From Puccinia triticina (taxonomy: Eukaryota; Basidiomycota; Pucciniomycetes; Pucciniales; Pucciniaceae), in contig NC_070569.1 of assembly GCF_026914185.1 (NCBI RefSeq), positions 4,774,001 through 4,838,000 of the forward strand: a stretch of DNA of 64,000 nt, given 5' to 3'. Made by a program: the position numbers and the translations under genes. Within the stretch, counting starts at the first letter, position 1. Every line of letters begins with the position of its first letter. Under the pieces are notes generated by a model. That model did no database searches and was not told the origin of the DNA. It was given only the letters and a program-made list of their open reading frames with translations. Shown one piece after another: positions 9,209 through 20,200 of the stretch.

Positions 9209-11861
9209 CTAATCCCTTGCGCAATATTGTTGAAAGCAAGCTTGACATTCAGCCGTTCTCGAAGCCGAATTGCGCAAAACTTGTCGATCGATCAAAGCAC
9301 AAGCCAGGCACGCCGGCCAGTCTGCATTCTTCGTTGGCCCAGCATTTTGGGTGGCTATCGCGAAACCATTCTCGTAGAAGATTTGAATCTCTTCAGGCTG
9401 TTAGGGCGAAATCAACCTTATCAATCCTCCATCTGTGACATGAAACATTACGATCATTCAAAGGACTCACAGTATATGTTGTTTTGGAAGTCGGCTGGTT
9501 CGTCTCTCCTACTGCATAGTAGTTGGGCAAATAAATTATTAGAGGGCCTTTGAAATCATTGCAGCCAAAAAATGTTGGTCGTCGGTGATACCCCAATTGG
9601 GTAAAGGTTCCGTTGACTGAGTTTGGTATCCTTGGGGAGAAATATAGTCACAACCATGTTAGAACAATTCCGCGTTAAACAGTTTGCGTTCTTCCTAGCT
9701 AAACCTTCTTACTTTGGCATGTGGCGTCCTTTGTACAATGGAAGCCGTGTTCTCGAATAAGAAGCATATAAGGCTGTGCCATTTGGATCTGTAATGATGG
9801 TTGAGCTGTATGGTCACTATCTTTTATGATTCAACACATCAACTTACATCTCAACAAGGTGGGATCCGCCTCCTGACCATCTGTACTCTAATTCCATTTT
9901 AGATTATCAGCTTGAATCGATCGTCGGTTGGGATTCCACTAGATTAACTTACTGCATCGACAGCAATGATTGCATCAATATTCCTCTCTGGCTGTAACAA
10001 GGAATAAAGGGGTATGGATTCGTTGATAAATCCGCAATCGGCCATCAGGAGTGTATCACGCGCGTTATCTTGAAATCCGGGGGATTCATCTTCCGGTCCC
10101 TGTCCTAGATTTTGGAATGTGTTGGGCACCTGTGTTTTACCAATGTTAATATAAGTAAATCATTGAAGGGGCAGGTAGACTGATTACCGTACCTTTCCTT
10201 CGAAGTTATCATCTTCGGTGAGCTTGTCGATTATCTTCAGAACAATTGGTCTATGTTCGTTAGGCGAGTCCAACATGGAATATATGTTACTAGAAAGTCC
10301 CATGATAAACCTGTGCAGAGTTTGATGTACTTTTCGTTAGGCCTCGAAGAAAAATACTTTCAACCACAACGTACTCACCCAGCATTATCGAATCCACGGA
10401 CGCAAGTTCTGTGAACCCCGTTCAAATTTTGTGGAGACCCCAGGTACTTCATCGGAATGGATGCATTGAGACGAGGATGGAACACGCCGAACTCTTCCGC
10501 GGAAAACTCGTCTAAATACCACCCGGGTCAGCTTGGTTTTGAATCTGAGTTCTAGGGGCAACTTCTTGAGATTGATTCAACATACAGATAGGACTGTAGG
10601 GAGTGAAGTCTTCCTTTATACCAGGCCGGCTGGTGGCGACTGCAATGACATAAGGCACTTGTCGGTCTTTGTATAGGGGAGTTTGTCCAATAGAAGACCA
10701 GAGTACACCTTCGCCTTGGTTTGGATCTTCTTGGGTCGGGTCATCTCTTGATGGCAAGAAATATGTTAAGATAATGAAGAAAAGATCAGTAACTCGTAGG
10801 TTGGATTTTTAGAAGCAACATTGCGGTCTCACATGAATAGTCGAGAGAGAAGGCGACCCCAGAAACTGCACATCAGATAATCAGCTGCTTGGCTCTAATC
10901 TGATTGGCAGAGTATTCTGATGGCTTACTCCACGATGTTTGTGGCGAAGCCTGCCATCTTCTTCTGTTTGACTACTTTGTAAACTTTGCTGTAATGCTTC
11001 ATCACATTCCAGTCCCATAGATCATTTTGTTCAGACAAGCGCCATTTCGGCGCGATATCAGAAATTGGAGGGAAGTTGGAAGTGGCCTAATCAAGAATAA
11101 CATTAGCCCTGATTAAACTTTGGTACTGAAGAGATCCAAGCTTCTGAGTTGCTCACCCATGCTCCCAAGAGCCAACTTGCGCTACCAGAAGAAGAATTGA
11201 GTATTCGGATAGGTAAATGGATAAGTTACACGTCACGTCTGGGGTCATAGCCAGAATGGACCCACCCAGAAACCCCGACTGCATAGTTGGAAAGCTGTAA
11301 GATACCGCCAACTTTGGCCGCATCTGCCCTCGGATTTCTGGCATCAAATGCTTCAAGAATTGAACCACTGAGGCACAGTGCTCTCCCGCCTCCACCACTC
11401 AGAGAGAGGCCAAAGTTTGGAAGAGTCTCTCCGGCCAAACCTCCGCGCTTCTCGGCTTCCTCCAAAAAAGAGTTAATGTCGAAATCTTTCAACTTGACAT
11501 TTTCCAAATATTTCCGCCACGGATTGACCGACTTTCGGGCCTTTTCGGCAATGTAGTTACGCTCCGCCCGACTGAGTTCTGCCTGCAAATCACCCCAGAT
11601 TTAACAAACGAGGTTATGAGGCTTCGCATATCACGGCAGATCAAGATTTTAGAATTTTCATACCCGTCCGTTCGTAAGCTTATTTGGTTCTCTGAGATAA
11701 AACTGTGCCGGACACGTGTCGTAGACTGGTGCGTAATTCCCTGAAGGTGATGTAGTTATAGCTGGATCTCTGCGTTCTAAAACATGTCGGCCTGTCGCGG
11801 GAGAGCTTTGTGCAAGGAGGAGTATGGAATAGGCAAGCACCACGAAGTTTGAAGAAATCAT
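9209..11861 (-). CDS. Secreted lysophospholipase / phospholipase B (13 exons, 594 aa)
   Basis: Spliced on the minus strand as join(9209-9397, 9471-9630, 9713-9788, 9848-9887, 9953-10129, 10193-10310, 10379-10511, 10586-10746, 10833-10865, 10929-11086, 11157-11181, 11266-11582, 11664-11861). This gives 1785 nt with all phases consistent. The start at 11861 begins a signal peptide (SNFVVLAYSILLLAQSSP). Family motifs are the oxyanion loop GLSLSGGGGRAL, the nucleophile segment GVSGASWLLGAW (the Ser lies across a 25-nt micro-exon), and the Asp segment LMADCGF followed by LLQPERNIDAIIAVDAS. Typical fungal enzymes have DGGE at that point, so the Gly-to-Cys change is unusual. The C terminus is Cys-rich (CLACALIDR, CQACF). 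No GPI signal is seen, so the product is probably secreted and deacylates phospholipids or lysophospholipids. It is paralogous to 37861-40753. Confidence 0.93.
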
Positions 11862-12789
11862 TGAATAAATAACAGCGTTGCCCCAATGAAGTAAAGTAAA
11901 ACTAAGTAGTTGATCAGATGTAAAAATGAGCGTTGTGCGGATGGCTAAAGGCTTTCGATGGCTCTCTCTCTATATGAACACATGAGCGTTTGTGTTTCAG
12001 TGAGACGACAGTTGGCTTCAACTGCGCTTCATGGATGATCCGGTTTGATCAAGTTTGATCCGTTTCAGATTTCCAAGCCTCTGAAGATGATCGGCACTTC
12101 AACACGTTACTGTCGGAGGCTATGGAGCCTCTTGCGCCCGCAAATGTCCAATTGGCTTCAAACAGATGTACTTCAAAGCTGGTAAGACAAGTTTTGGCGG
12201 CAGGCCAGCACATAAACTTACACGACCGGGCCTTGCTGGAACGGGTGTACGCGAGCGAGACAAGCCGGCACATGGGAGAGGCAGTGATGATCATGTGTCG
12301 TAGTGCGTCGCAGAAACATGCGGTTTACATACCCCAGAATAACCCTACCTCCCACCGGCGTAGCGATCAAACCACCTATAATGTCCGACCGGAGGGCTTC
12401 TTGGCAAGGGCCTAAAATATGTTAGAATTCAGGAACTTGCGACTGCGCATTCAAAATACGCAGTCACAACAGTATGATACAAACAATTCTCACTCGGATC
12501 AAAAGGCGAAACCTAACCTTGATTTTTTGAACCGCATACAAAAGCTCAAGACACCGGCATCGTATCAGTCTCTTTTCTTCACACGCTCAATCAAGATTAA
12601 ATCTAAGTGAAGAAAAGAGACTGGTAAGTGAATCAATCCTCAAACAGAAATCAACCCGGAACTCGTATCAGGACTAACCTTTTTCTTCTATCCATCTACC
12701 CCATTGTTATAACTAGATAAAAACCAAAAATCTCTTCGCGTGTCCTTCACAAACAAATCCGTTTTCTATCCCCCTGCTCGTCTATTGTG
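11862..12789. other. Upstream region of the phospholipase B gene and unassigned DNA
   Basis: A TATA-like catatagag on the minus strand near 11968 lies about 110 bases before the ATG, so it may be the promoter. The rest has only short frames without recognisable homology. Confidence 0.35.
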
Positions 12790-12935
12790 CAGGTGTGTGT
12801 GCTAAGTGCTGTCTAAGGTGTTGTTGGTGTGAACTTGTCGGCTAATTAAAATTATCTCTCAGGTGTGTGTGCTAAGTGCTGTCTAAGGTGTCGTTGGTGT
12901 GAACTTGTCGGCTCATTAAAATTATCTCTCAGGTG
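12790..12935 (+). repeat. 70-bp tandem repeat, 2 copies plus a fragment
   Basis: Units start caggtgtgtgtgctaagtgc at 12790 and 12860 and differ by two bases. A third partial copy starts at 12930. Confidence 0.9.
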
Positions 12936-13227
12936 TTGTGTGTTTTGCTGTTGGGATTATTCCAAACTTTACAAAATAATGCCACTCCAATATGGTGGCT
13001 ATAGAAAAAACTAGGTCCCCGTAGCAATGAAGGTGTAAGGACTCCAGTTGGGAGTCCTTCACTGTTTGTCGAGTGGGGCACAGAGAGGGGGACCTTGAGA
13101 CAAGATCTAGTTCACAGGGCTGTATATTGCAGATGAAGGGGACAATCTGGATCAGAGAGAAGGGAAATCAGTTCCCTGCTAAGTACAACTAGAAGAAGGA
13201 GAGATTAAAATGGAATAAAAGGCTTAC

Positions 13228-13271
13228 CTGGCTCAGAGAGAAGGGAAATCAGTTCTCTGCTGAGCCAGGGA
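13228..13271 (+). repeat. Hairpin-forming inverted repeat
   Basis: cctggctcagagaga pairs with tctctgctgagccagg around a short loop, apart from one bulged base. A related half (cagagagaagggaaatcagt) occurs about 80 bp upstream at 13155. Confidence 0.75.
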
Positions 13272-13289
13272 AGAAATGAATCTCCTCAA

Positions 13290-13490
13290 TGCCGGGCTGT
13301 TCCGGTCATCAAGAGGTGTTACCTCCCTCAATGACCGCACAGACCAGTCATCAAGAGCAATGACTCCTCTCAATGACTGGCACAGACCAGTCATCGGAGA
13401 GGAGGAGTGAATCTGCTCAAAGCCAGTCTGTACCGGTCATTGAGGGGACTCCACAGTAAATTACCCCTCAATGGTCGTGTGAATCCCCCT
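13290..13490. repeat. Degenerate copies of the palindromic ATGACCGG satellite
   Basis: Repeated blocks of tcaatgaccg...cagaccagtcatc spaced about 40 bp are the same family as the arrays at 21726-22342 and 23449-23975. Confidence 0.75.
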
Positions 13491-13680
13491 GATACCACTA
13501 CAGATTGGCATTGAGACCAGATGAAGACCTCGGGGAGGATGCCTCCCCGGCAAGTTTCCTCGGATCCAGAACATGTCTGGATGACCCTGACTGGTCATCT
13601 TGAGGATTCAAGCTCTCAAGCTGACCTGTAAACACTTGGATGAGTGTGTACAGGCCAGCATTGTGTCTGCCCAGGTGCAG

Positions 13681-13722
13681 GGCCCTGACAACCAAAAGTT
13701 TTGGTTTGAAGGATGTCAGGGC
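13681..13722. repeat. 10-bp perfect inverted repeat at the gypsy insertion site
   Basis: ggccctgaca and tgtcagggcc form a perfect stem around a 22-base interior. It ends 5 bp before the gypsy 3' LTR, so the element entered at the foot of a potential hairpin. Confidence 0.7.
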
Positions 13723-13727
13723 CCAGG

Positions 13728-14173
13728 TGTGAGGACTCGGCTATTGTTCGCTATATAAGGCTATGAAACTATCCGAGAGGATAGTTCGCCAATGCTTGAG
13801 TAATAACTAAGGATATAATTCTATGCGATTTGCAATAGAAGAAGGATTCACAATGATAAGGGTAGATTTTCCGAGTGTTTTTGAGATTTCTCGGATACAC
13901 AAGGATGATAATGATGGATGAAATGAAAAAGAATATATCAATGAGTAAAAAGAAAGGAAAGGGGAAAAGAGGAAAACCACAAACCACGGAAAGATAACAA
14001 TGAGAGCCGACAAAGATCGTGAAAAGGAAATATGTCATAGTAGTTACAACCATAACAAATTAATCATTCGCCGGGATTAGTAATCCAACAGGTGCATGAC
14101 ATCACGATTGACAACCGTTCATAACTCAGATGAATAAGCTTTGATGACTAATAACAAAAAACCAGTCGTTACA
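13728..14173 (-). repeat. Gypsy 3' LTR (446 bp)
   Basis: Matches 20201-20651 throughout. It lacks 5 bases present in the other copy near position 13747. A TGT...ACA terminal inverted pair is present. Confidence 0.95.
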
Positions 14174-14186
14174 AAATAAGCCTACC

Positions 14187-17100
14187 CTATTTCCCTACTA
14201 CCTCACCAGTAGACGGTACTTTTGTGTTTCTTACTTTCCTTTTCTTCTGCGTTTCCGCCATATTTCGGAAAGCCTGCAAATAAGAATCAGCTGAAACCGG
14301 TATATGGCTTTCTGAAACCCATGTATCCTCACCGGGTGTGGAGCCTTTCCATGAAATAAGATAATCAAACTTACCTTTCTTCGTGGCTTGAACATCCAAA
14401 ATGACCCTAATATTCAACCAATCAACAATCTGGTTGTTAGTATAATAACTTTCCTTTCTTCCCATATTAGTTGAACAACCCGGCACACTGTTTGGATTTA
14501 TATATCGCGTTAGCAATGAAACATTAAAAACTGGATGAAGTTTTGGATAGTCCCTTGACAAATCCAACATTACGGCATTGCGCCCAATCATCTTAACCAC
14601 TTTGAAGGGGCCAATATATCTGTAATCTAGCTTAGAATTAATGCGTCGCGACTGTATAAACTTTTGCAAAAGCAAAACCTCATCACCTTCCTGATAAACC
14701 GGTGCATCCTTCCTTCCCTTGTTATAGTATTCCGCCTGCTTAACTCTAGCCTGATGTAAACACTCCAATGCCGTCTCTTGAGTTACCTGCAGATCAACTA
14801 AGAACTCATCCAAAGTCTTCCTCCCTGTATTCTCCGTTAGTACATTAAACCTGGGGTGGAAACCATAAGTGAAGAAGAAAGGGGAAATCTTAGTACTTGC
14901 CAAATCTAAATTATTGATGGAAAATTCCGCCATCTCTAAACACTTGTGCCAGTTGTCCTGGTAATACGAACAAAAATGCCAAAGATAATCTTCCACCACC
15001 TGGTTCATGCGTTCCGTCTGTCCATCCGTTTGCGGATGATAAGCCGTTGACAAGGCCGGCAATATACTCAATGACTTCAACAACGCCTTCCAAAACTTGC
15101 TCACAAAGGTAGGGCCCCGGTCCGAGACAATCTTATTGGGAAGGCCGTGTAACCGGAACACATTCTTCCTAAACAAATCAGCTAAAACTGCTGAAGATGC
15201 CGCCTCCTTGCAAGGAATGAAATGCGTCAGCTTGCTCAAAAGATCTATTACCACTAAAATGGAATCAAAACCTCCCGACACCGGTAGCTTTACTATCATA
15301 TCCATACCTATTACACTCCAAGGCTTCGGGTTTGCTATTATTGACACCAACTTACCATCAGACGCTTGCCGACGAGCTTTTACTCGCTGGCACAAATCGC
15401 AACTGTTGACATACTTGATAACCGAGTCCTTTATTCCCGGCCACAAAAAAGTCCGAGTTAATGTTGCCAAAGTCCTTGCAATACCTGGATGACCCACCGC
15501 AGGCGTGTCATGATAAAGAGAAATCAACAGCGTCCTTAATGACGAAGGGACTAGAATCCTATCTCAATGCCAATAAACATTGTCAGCGAAGCGCAAAGCT
15601 TTTCCTGTTTTCTCAGAATCAGTATAGTTCCTTTCAAAGTATACCAGTAGATCCTTGGACGGTCTCTGGAAAAACAAGTCATGAGACGTAAAAGGCAATA
15701 AATCAGCTGTTGACGTCTCATTGCAAGCAACCATTTGTCCTGAAATAAGTTTAGCATCCGTACTCCTGATTCTCTCTTCGAAATAGTCTTCTCTACGGCT
15801 CGGGCCATCCGCCGGATTCTTGTAACCCATGATATGATAAATTAGCATATTAAAATTATCTAGAAACAAGGCCCACCTTGCCTGTTTAGGCGACAAGTAC
15901 TTAGCTGTTTTGAAATAAAGAAGATTTGAATGATCCGAAAACATCTTTACTGGATTCTCAGTTCCCATTAACCACGCTCGCCACTCTTGGCAAGCCGACA
16001 CAATTGCCAAGAGTTCTAAATCAAAAACCTTCCAAAAGCGCTCCCACTCAGTTAGTTTTCTCAAAAAATAACTGACAGGCAAAACGTCCCCCATGTCATT
16101 AGGTTGACTTAAGACCGCCGCAATTGCATAACCGGAGCTATCTACATGAACAATCCTATCTTGCGCAAAGTTAAAATGTAAGAGCAAAGGTTTGTTAATA
16201 AACAAACGTTTCAAGGCCTCGAATGCATCTACCGCATCTCTCGAGTTCAACATGGTTGAATCACTGTACTTTTCTTGCGTTAAGGTTGTCAATGGACCTG
16301 CTATCGTGGAAAAGCGCGGTATAAACCGGCGATAGAAGTTCGTGAAGCCTAAAAATTTCTGCAATCCTCTTACTGTTGACGGGAAAGGCCATTCATCAAT
16401 TGTTAATAACTTAGATTTATTCATCTTTAACCCTTTATCAGTAATGTCGAAGCCCAAAAACGTCACCTTTGAGCAGAAGAACTCGCATTTCGCCAAAGAT
16501 GCTTTCAAAGAAAACTCGCGCAATTTCCCCAAAACACTTTCCAAATGTTTCAAATGGTCGCTCCTGCTTTTTGAAAAAATCAAAATGTCATCAATGTAGA
16601 CGAAACAACAGACATCCAGAAACTCCCGCAAAACATGCTGAATGAATCGTTGAAAGGTCGCCGGCGCATTAGCCAGCCCAAAAGGCATCACTTGATATTC
16701 GTAGAGACCCCAGGGTGTCCGAAAAGCGGTTTTCCACTCATCTCCTTCCGCCACGCGCAACAAGTTGAAAGCCGCCTTCAAGTCAATTTTAGAAAGAAAC
16801 TTACAACCTTGAAGATTGTTCAAAAGGTGAGAAATGACAGGTAAAGGATAAGAATCCCGCACCGTCATGTTATTTAAAAGCCTATAATCAACACAAGGAC
16901 GATCAGCTTTCCCTGGAACTTTAACATAAAAAATAGGTGCAGCAGCTGGTGACGAGGAGACTCGAATGAAACCCTTAGCTAGATTATCGTCCACATAAGT
17001 CTTAAGCTCGTCCCGCTCCGGCTTGCTTAAATTATACATTTTGCCAAAAGGCGGTTCCGATCCAGGCTTCAAATTAACCTTACAATCAAACTGGCCCCTG

Positions 17101-17555
17101 TGAGGCGGCAGATTAGCCAAGGACTCAGTGACGAACACGTCAGAAAACTTCTCCGTAAGCATCCGTGATTCTTCACACGAAACATCATTAATTTCTTGTA
17201 TGCAGTCATACATTACTATATCTCCCTCAGCTCCTCCTACAAAAAAACCAGAGTCCTGTAACCATGAGTTTCCTAAAATGACATCGGCCAAAGCTAGCTT
17301 GGTTAAATAAAGTACAACTCGAGAGGAAAGAAAAGAACCGGAAACAGTGGGGATAATGACATATCCTTTTGTGTAGGAAGTGATTTCTCCCGAAGAGGCC
17401 GGCGAACCATCGAAGGACTTGCAGTGCAAGCCAACCGCCATCGGGATGACTTCCATTTTAACCTTATTAGCAAAATTCGAATCAATGAACGACGCCGATG
17501 CACCGGAGTCAACCAAAACATTTACATCAGCTTTGTTATCATTGTTAATTAGCAA
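14187..17555 (-). pseudogene. Gypsy pol: protease, RT, RNase H, integrase, chromodomain; one in-frame TGA
   Basis: One reading frame from 17555 to 14187 is broken only by TGA at 15564-15566, between RNase H and integrase (...DNVYWH stop DRILVPSS). Upstream are protease VDSGASASFID, RT with SKIDLKAAF and the catalytic FVYIDDILIF, then RNase H. Downstream are the HHCC zinc finger (GHPG...CDLCQ), integrase core Asp/Asp/Glu (GMDMIVKLP, SDRGPTF, DGQTERMNQ) and a C-terminal chromodomain (DYLISWKGSTPGEDTWVSE). Pol lies in a different frame from gag and overlaps its end near 17549-17555, which suggests programmed frameshifting. The TGA could come from a single C-to-T change in a CGA codon. Confidence 0.93.
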
Positions 17556-18884
17556 ACTTCCACGGAAAAATGGGCGACCATCTGGGCAGGCGTTTTCATA
17601 ACCACATAAGAATGCTTACAATCTGAGGCGCTCATCTTCTCCGCTAAACAAGCGTTGAAGAAAACCTCCCCAGCCGACATGTCTTCCATGTTAACCATGT
17701 CCGCCGACAATCCTGGCTCGCCGGCGTCACCGCGAGAACCGGCAACTCGTTTCTTGAATGGTAAACCGTCGACCTCCGACAAAGACTGGCGTTTCTTCCC
17801 CTTGTCTTCTCGGTGAACTGGCGAAGTTGTACCACTACGACTAACCTGGGCTCGAGCCGCAGAAGCAGTCGGAGCGCGTTTGATGGCTTCCGGCGATGAC
17901 TTAAAATCACCTTGCTTCTTGAGCTTGCTTCTTCGAGTCGACCCACCCCATTCCTTCCACAAAGCCAACATATCGGACAAATCCATCTTCATTTCGGATC
18001 CAAGCGTGCAGCCCTCTTTGAGATAGTGAGCATTGTCATAAGTACCGCCGCACCGAATGCAAATGTTTCGATCCACGCAAGCCTGACGGAAATCCTTGTA
18101 ATTGAAATCCGCCTCCTTCAACAACGCCGAAACCTCATCGACGTCCATAGGATCTCCATCCGGAAGCTTTGCACGCTGAGGATGCGCGGGAATGGAAGGA
18201 TTGACTCGAGCCCGATTGTCGACTGGCAGATGATTGCGATTATCCGGAGCGGTGTGAGAAGCATTTTGTTTTTGATTTGGACGCGGATCGAGGATCTTGC
18301 TGACACCGGCAACATTCTTAGCGATGACCTCCGCGATGGCTTGTCGAGAATCCAGATCCACAGTCTCGTCCCAACGACCTCGGAACAAAGCCAATTTGAT
18401 GATATTCGGATCGATAGCCTTGTCGTAGGCTACACACTTAGAACGATCTGTTAACTCCAATGGTCGCAACAAGGACTTGAAGATAATATTAAATTCTTCA
18501 ATAGACTTATTCCCTTGGCGGGCCGCATGAAAAGCCGCTTCCGCTCGCTCCAACTCATGATAATCCTTGAAGGTGTGCTCGATGGCGCCAATAAAAGAAT
18601 CGCAATCACGTAACTCCGCAAGGACATAATCCATCTTCGCGGAAGCCGGTAAGGTCGGCAAATGAAGAGCCGACGCATTCTCTGCAAGCAACCCACGCCA
18701 CCAAACATACAAGGGAACAGTTTCGTCCATACGGCCTGTATCCGATCGAAAATAACCAGAGATCCAAAGTATCTTTTGTTTCTCCAAATTGAATTGGTCG
18801 CCGATTTGCTCGAAGGTGTTTCTCATAGAGAAACAAAAGTTGTTAGTCTCGCAAGGCATTCCGGTAAAATAGATGCCAGCTTCG

Positions 18885-19521
18885 TGTTGAGTTGTCTGTT
18901 AGTCTGCTACCATGATGTATCACCACAGTATGGAGGGCTGTCGGATCGACCCATGAGCACTACCAACCAACCACCCAGCTGGCAGCCACAAGCGTCTGTA
19001 GCCTAGTTGGTAAAGGCAGCACTCTAGTATGTGTCTCAGCATAGCTGAGGTCGTGAGTTCGACTCTCACCAGACACATCTTCATTTTACAGTCTCTACAG
19101 GTTATGAGCCCAGAGCTACCTGAGCACTACTCGCTTACAATAGAGACTTGATGAATTTGTGAATGCTTACTTGTAAGACCACGCAAACCCCTATAAGCCT
19201 ACATCTAGATCACGGGTTCAATCCCTACGCTGATCATCTTTCCTGGGTCTCATTCCCACTCTCTCTTGGGGTCAATCCCCACTTCCCATCATGTAGCAAG
19301 GGGGGGTGTTGAGTTGTCTGTTAGTCTGCTACCATGATGTATCACCACAGTATGGAGGGCTGTCGGATCGACCCATGAGCACTACCAACCAACCACCCAG
19401 CTGGCAGCCACAAGCGTCTGTAGCCTAGTTGGTAAAGGCAGCACTCTAGTATGTGTCTCAGCATAGCTGAGGTCGTGAGTTCGACTCTCACCAGACACAT
19501 CTTCATTTTACAGTCTCTACA
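18885..19521 (+). mobile_element. TRIM (637-bp miniature LTR retrotransposon) with tRNA-like LTRs
   Basis: Two 215-bp direct repeats (18885-19099, 19307-19521) appear identical. They start TGTTGAG and end CTCTACA. The 5-bp target duplication cttcg flanks the element (18880-18884, 19522-19526). A primer site GGTTATGAGCCCAG (19100-19113) directly follows the first repeat and matches the anticodon arm of initiator tRNA-Met, as in copia. A purine tract gcaaggggggg (19296-19306) precedes the second repeat. The 207-bp interior has no ORF. Identical LTRs imply very recent movement, driven in trans by a copia-type polyprotein. Confidence 0.92.
18992..19076 (+). ncRNA. tRNA-like module in TRIM LTR 1 (repeated at 19414-19498)
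   Basis: 85 nt with acceptor-like ends gcgtctg/cagacac (one mismatch), an A box TAGCCTAGTTGG (18999-19010), a B box in gagttcgactc and a stem ctcagc/gctgag (19035-19049) like the long variable arm of Leu/Ser tRNAs. The anticodon arm is weak (gcac/gtgt), so it is probably not a functional tRNA but an internal pol III promoter. The copy in the second LTR is at an offset of 422. A second T-arm-like block, cgggttcaatccc, lies in the TRIM interior near 19212. Confidence 0.65.
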
Positions 19522-20200
19522 CTTCGTGAGGGGGCTCAATAAAAAGTCTGGGGCGCTCAACAGTGATTGGACGAGTTTCCAAACGACCAACTCTTCCATC
19601 AAATCCCTCCTTAAACCCTTCAAAAGTACCGCGAAGATGCGCCATGGATTCATTTTGCGCAGCTTGAAATTTGAGGAGCTCGGCGTGAAAAACGTCCTTA
19701 ATGTTCTTATTGTCGGTTTGTAAGTCTTTGATGGACTTTTTATCTTGTCGAGCTTGCGCCTTCAAAAGTAAAATAGCGTCTGCTTGATCTTGAAGCCGAG
19801 AAGTTTGAACGGTGTTATCGACACGTAAGTTCGATAAAAGCGCTGCTACGTCTTCATCATTTTGTTGTCCTGCCGCCGCCGGAGTTGCACCACTTGGTCC
19901 CGCAACTGGAATGTCAATGCCAGGGATAGGTAAATCATGTCCGGAAATTGGTCGAGGAGAAAAATTGATGAAAGAGGGGGAGTTATGGTTGAAAGGAGAT
20001 GGAGACTGATTGGAGAAGAAGGGAGAACCTTGAGCACGAATCGGAACCAGAGCCGTCATTGGAGGTTGAGCTGGTGGAGAAGGCGAAAATCTGGGGGAAA
20101 CTCTAACTGGAGTTATTGGGGAAATGACAGACGGTTCTGACATGCCAAAGAATTCTATAATATGTATAAATAACTTTATTTTTGATGATCAATATATAAT

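Larger units (their letters stand above)
17549..20143 (-). pseudogene. Gypsy gag, split by a TRIM insertion
   Basis: The N-terminal part (19522-20143) starts MSEPSVISPITP, is Pro/Ser-rich and then forms a coiled coil (about residues 95-175). The C-terminal part (17549-18884) has a retrotransposon gag fold (YVWWRGLLAENASAL...) and a zinc knuckle CIRCGGTYDNAHYLKEGC. Removing the TRIM and one 5-bp duplication deletes 642 bases, a multiple of three. The two parts then join in frame across ...EPPHE/AGIYFTG to give about 650 codons. Gag was therefore intact when the TRIM landed. Confidence 0.9.

Noticed and set aside
13290..13490. CRISPR-like array in the spaced repeats (also 21726-22342)
   Set aside because: This is a eukaryotic genome, and the units are contiguous satellite dyads without unique spacers.
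18992..19076. A genuine tRNA gene (type II, Leu or Ser)
   Set aside because: A and B boxes and the variable arm fit, but the anticodon stem does not form five pairs and the copy is embedded in an LTR and duplicated. A transposon module is more likely.
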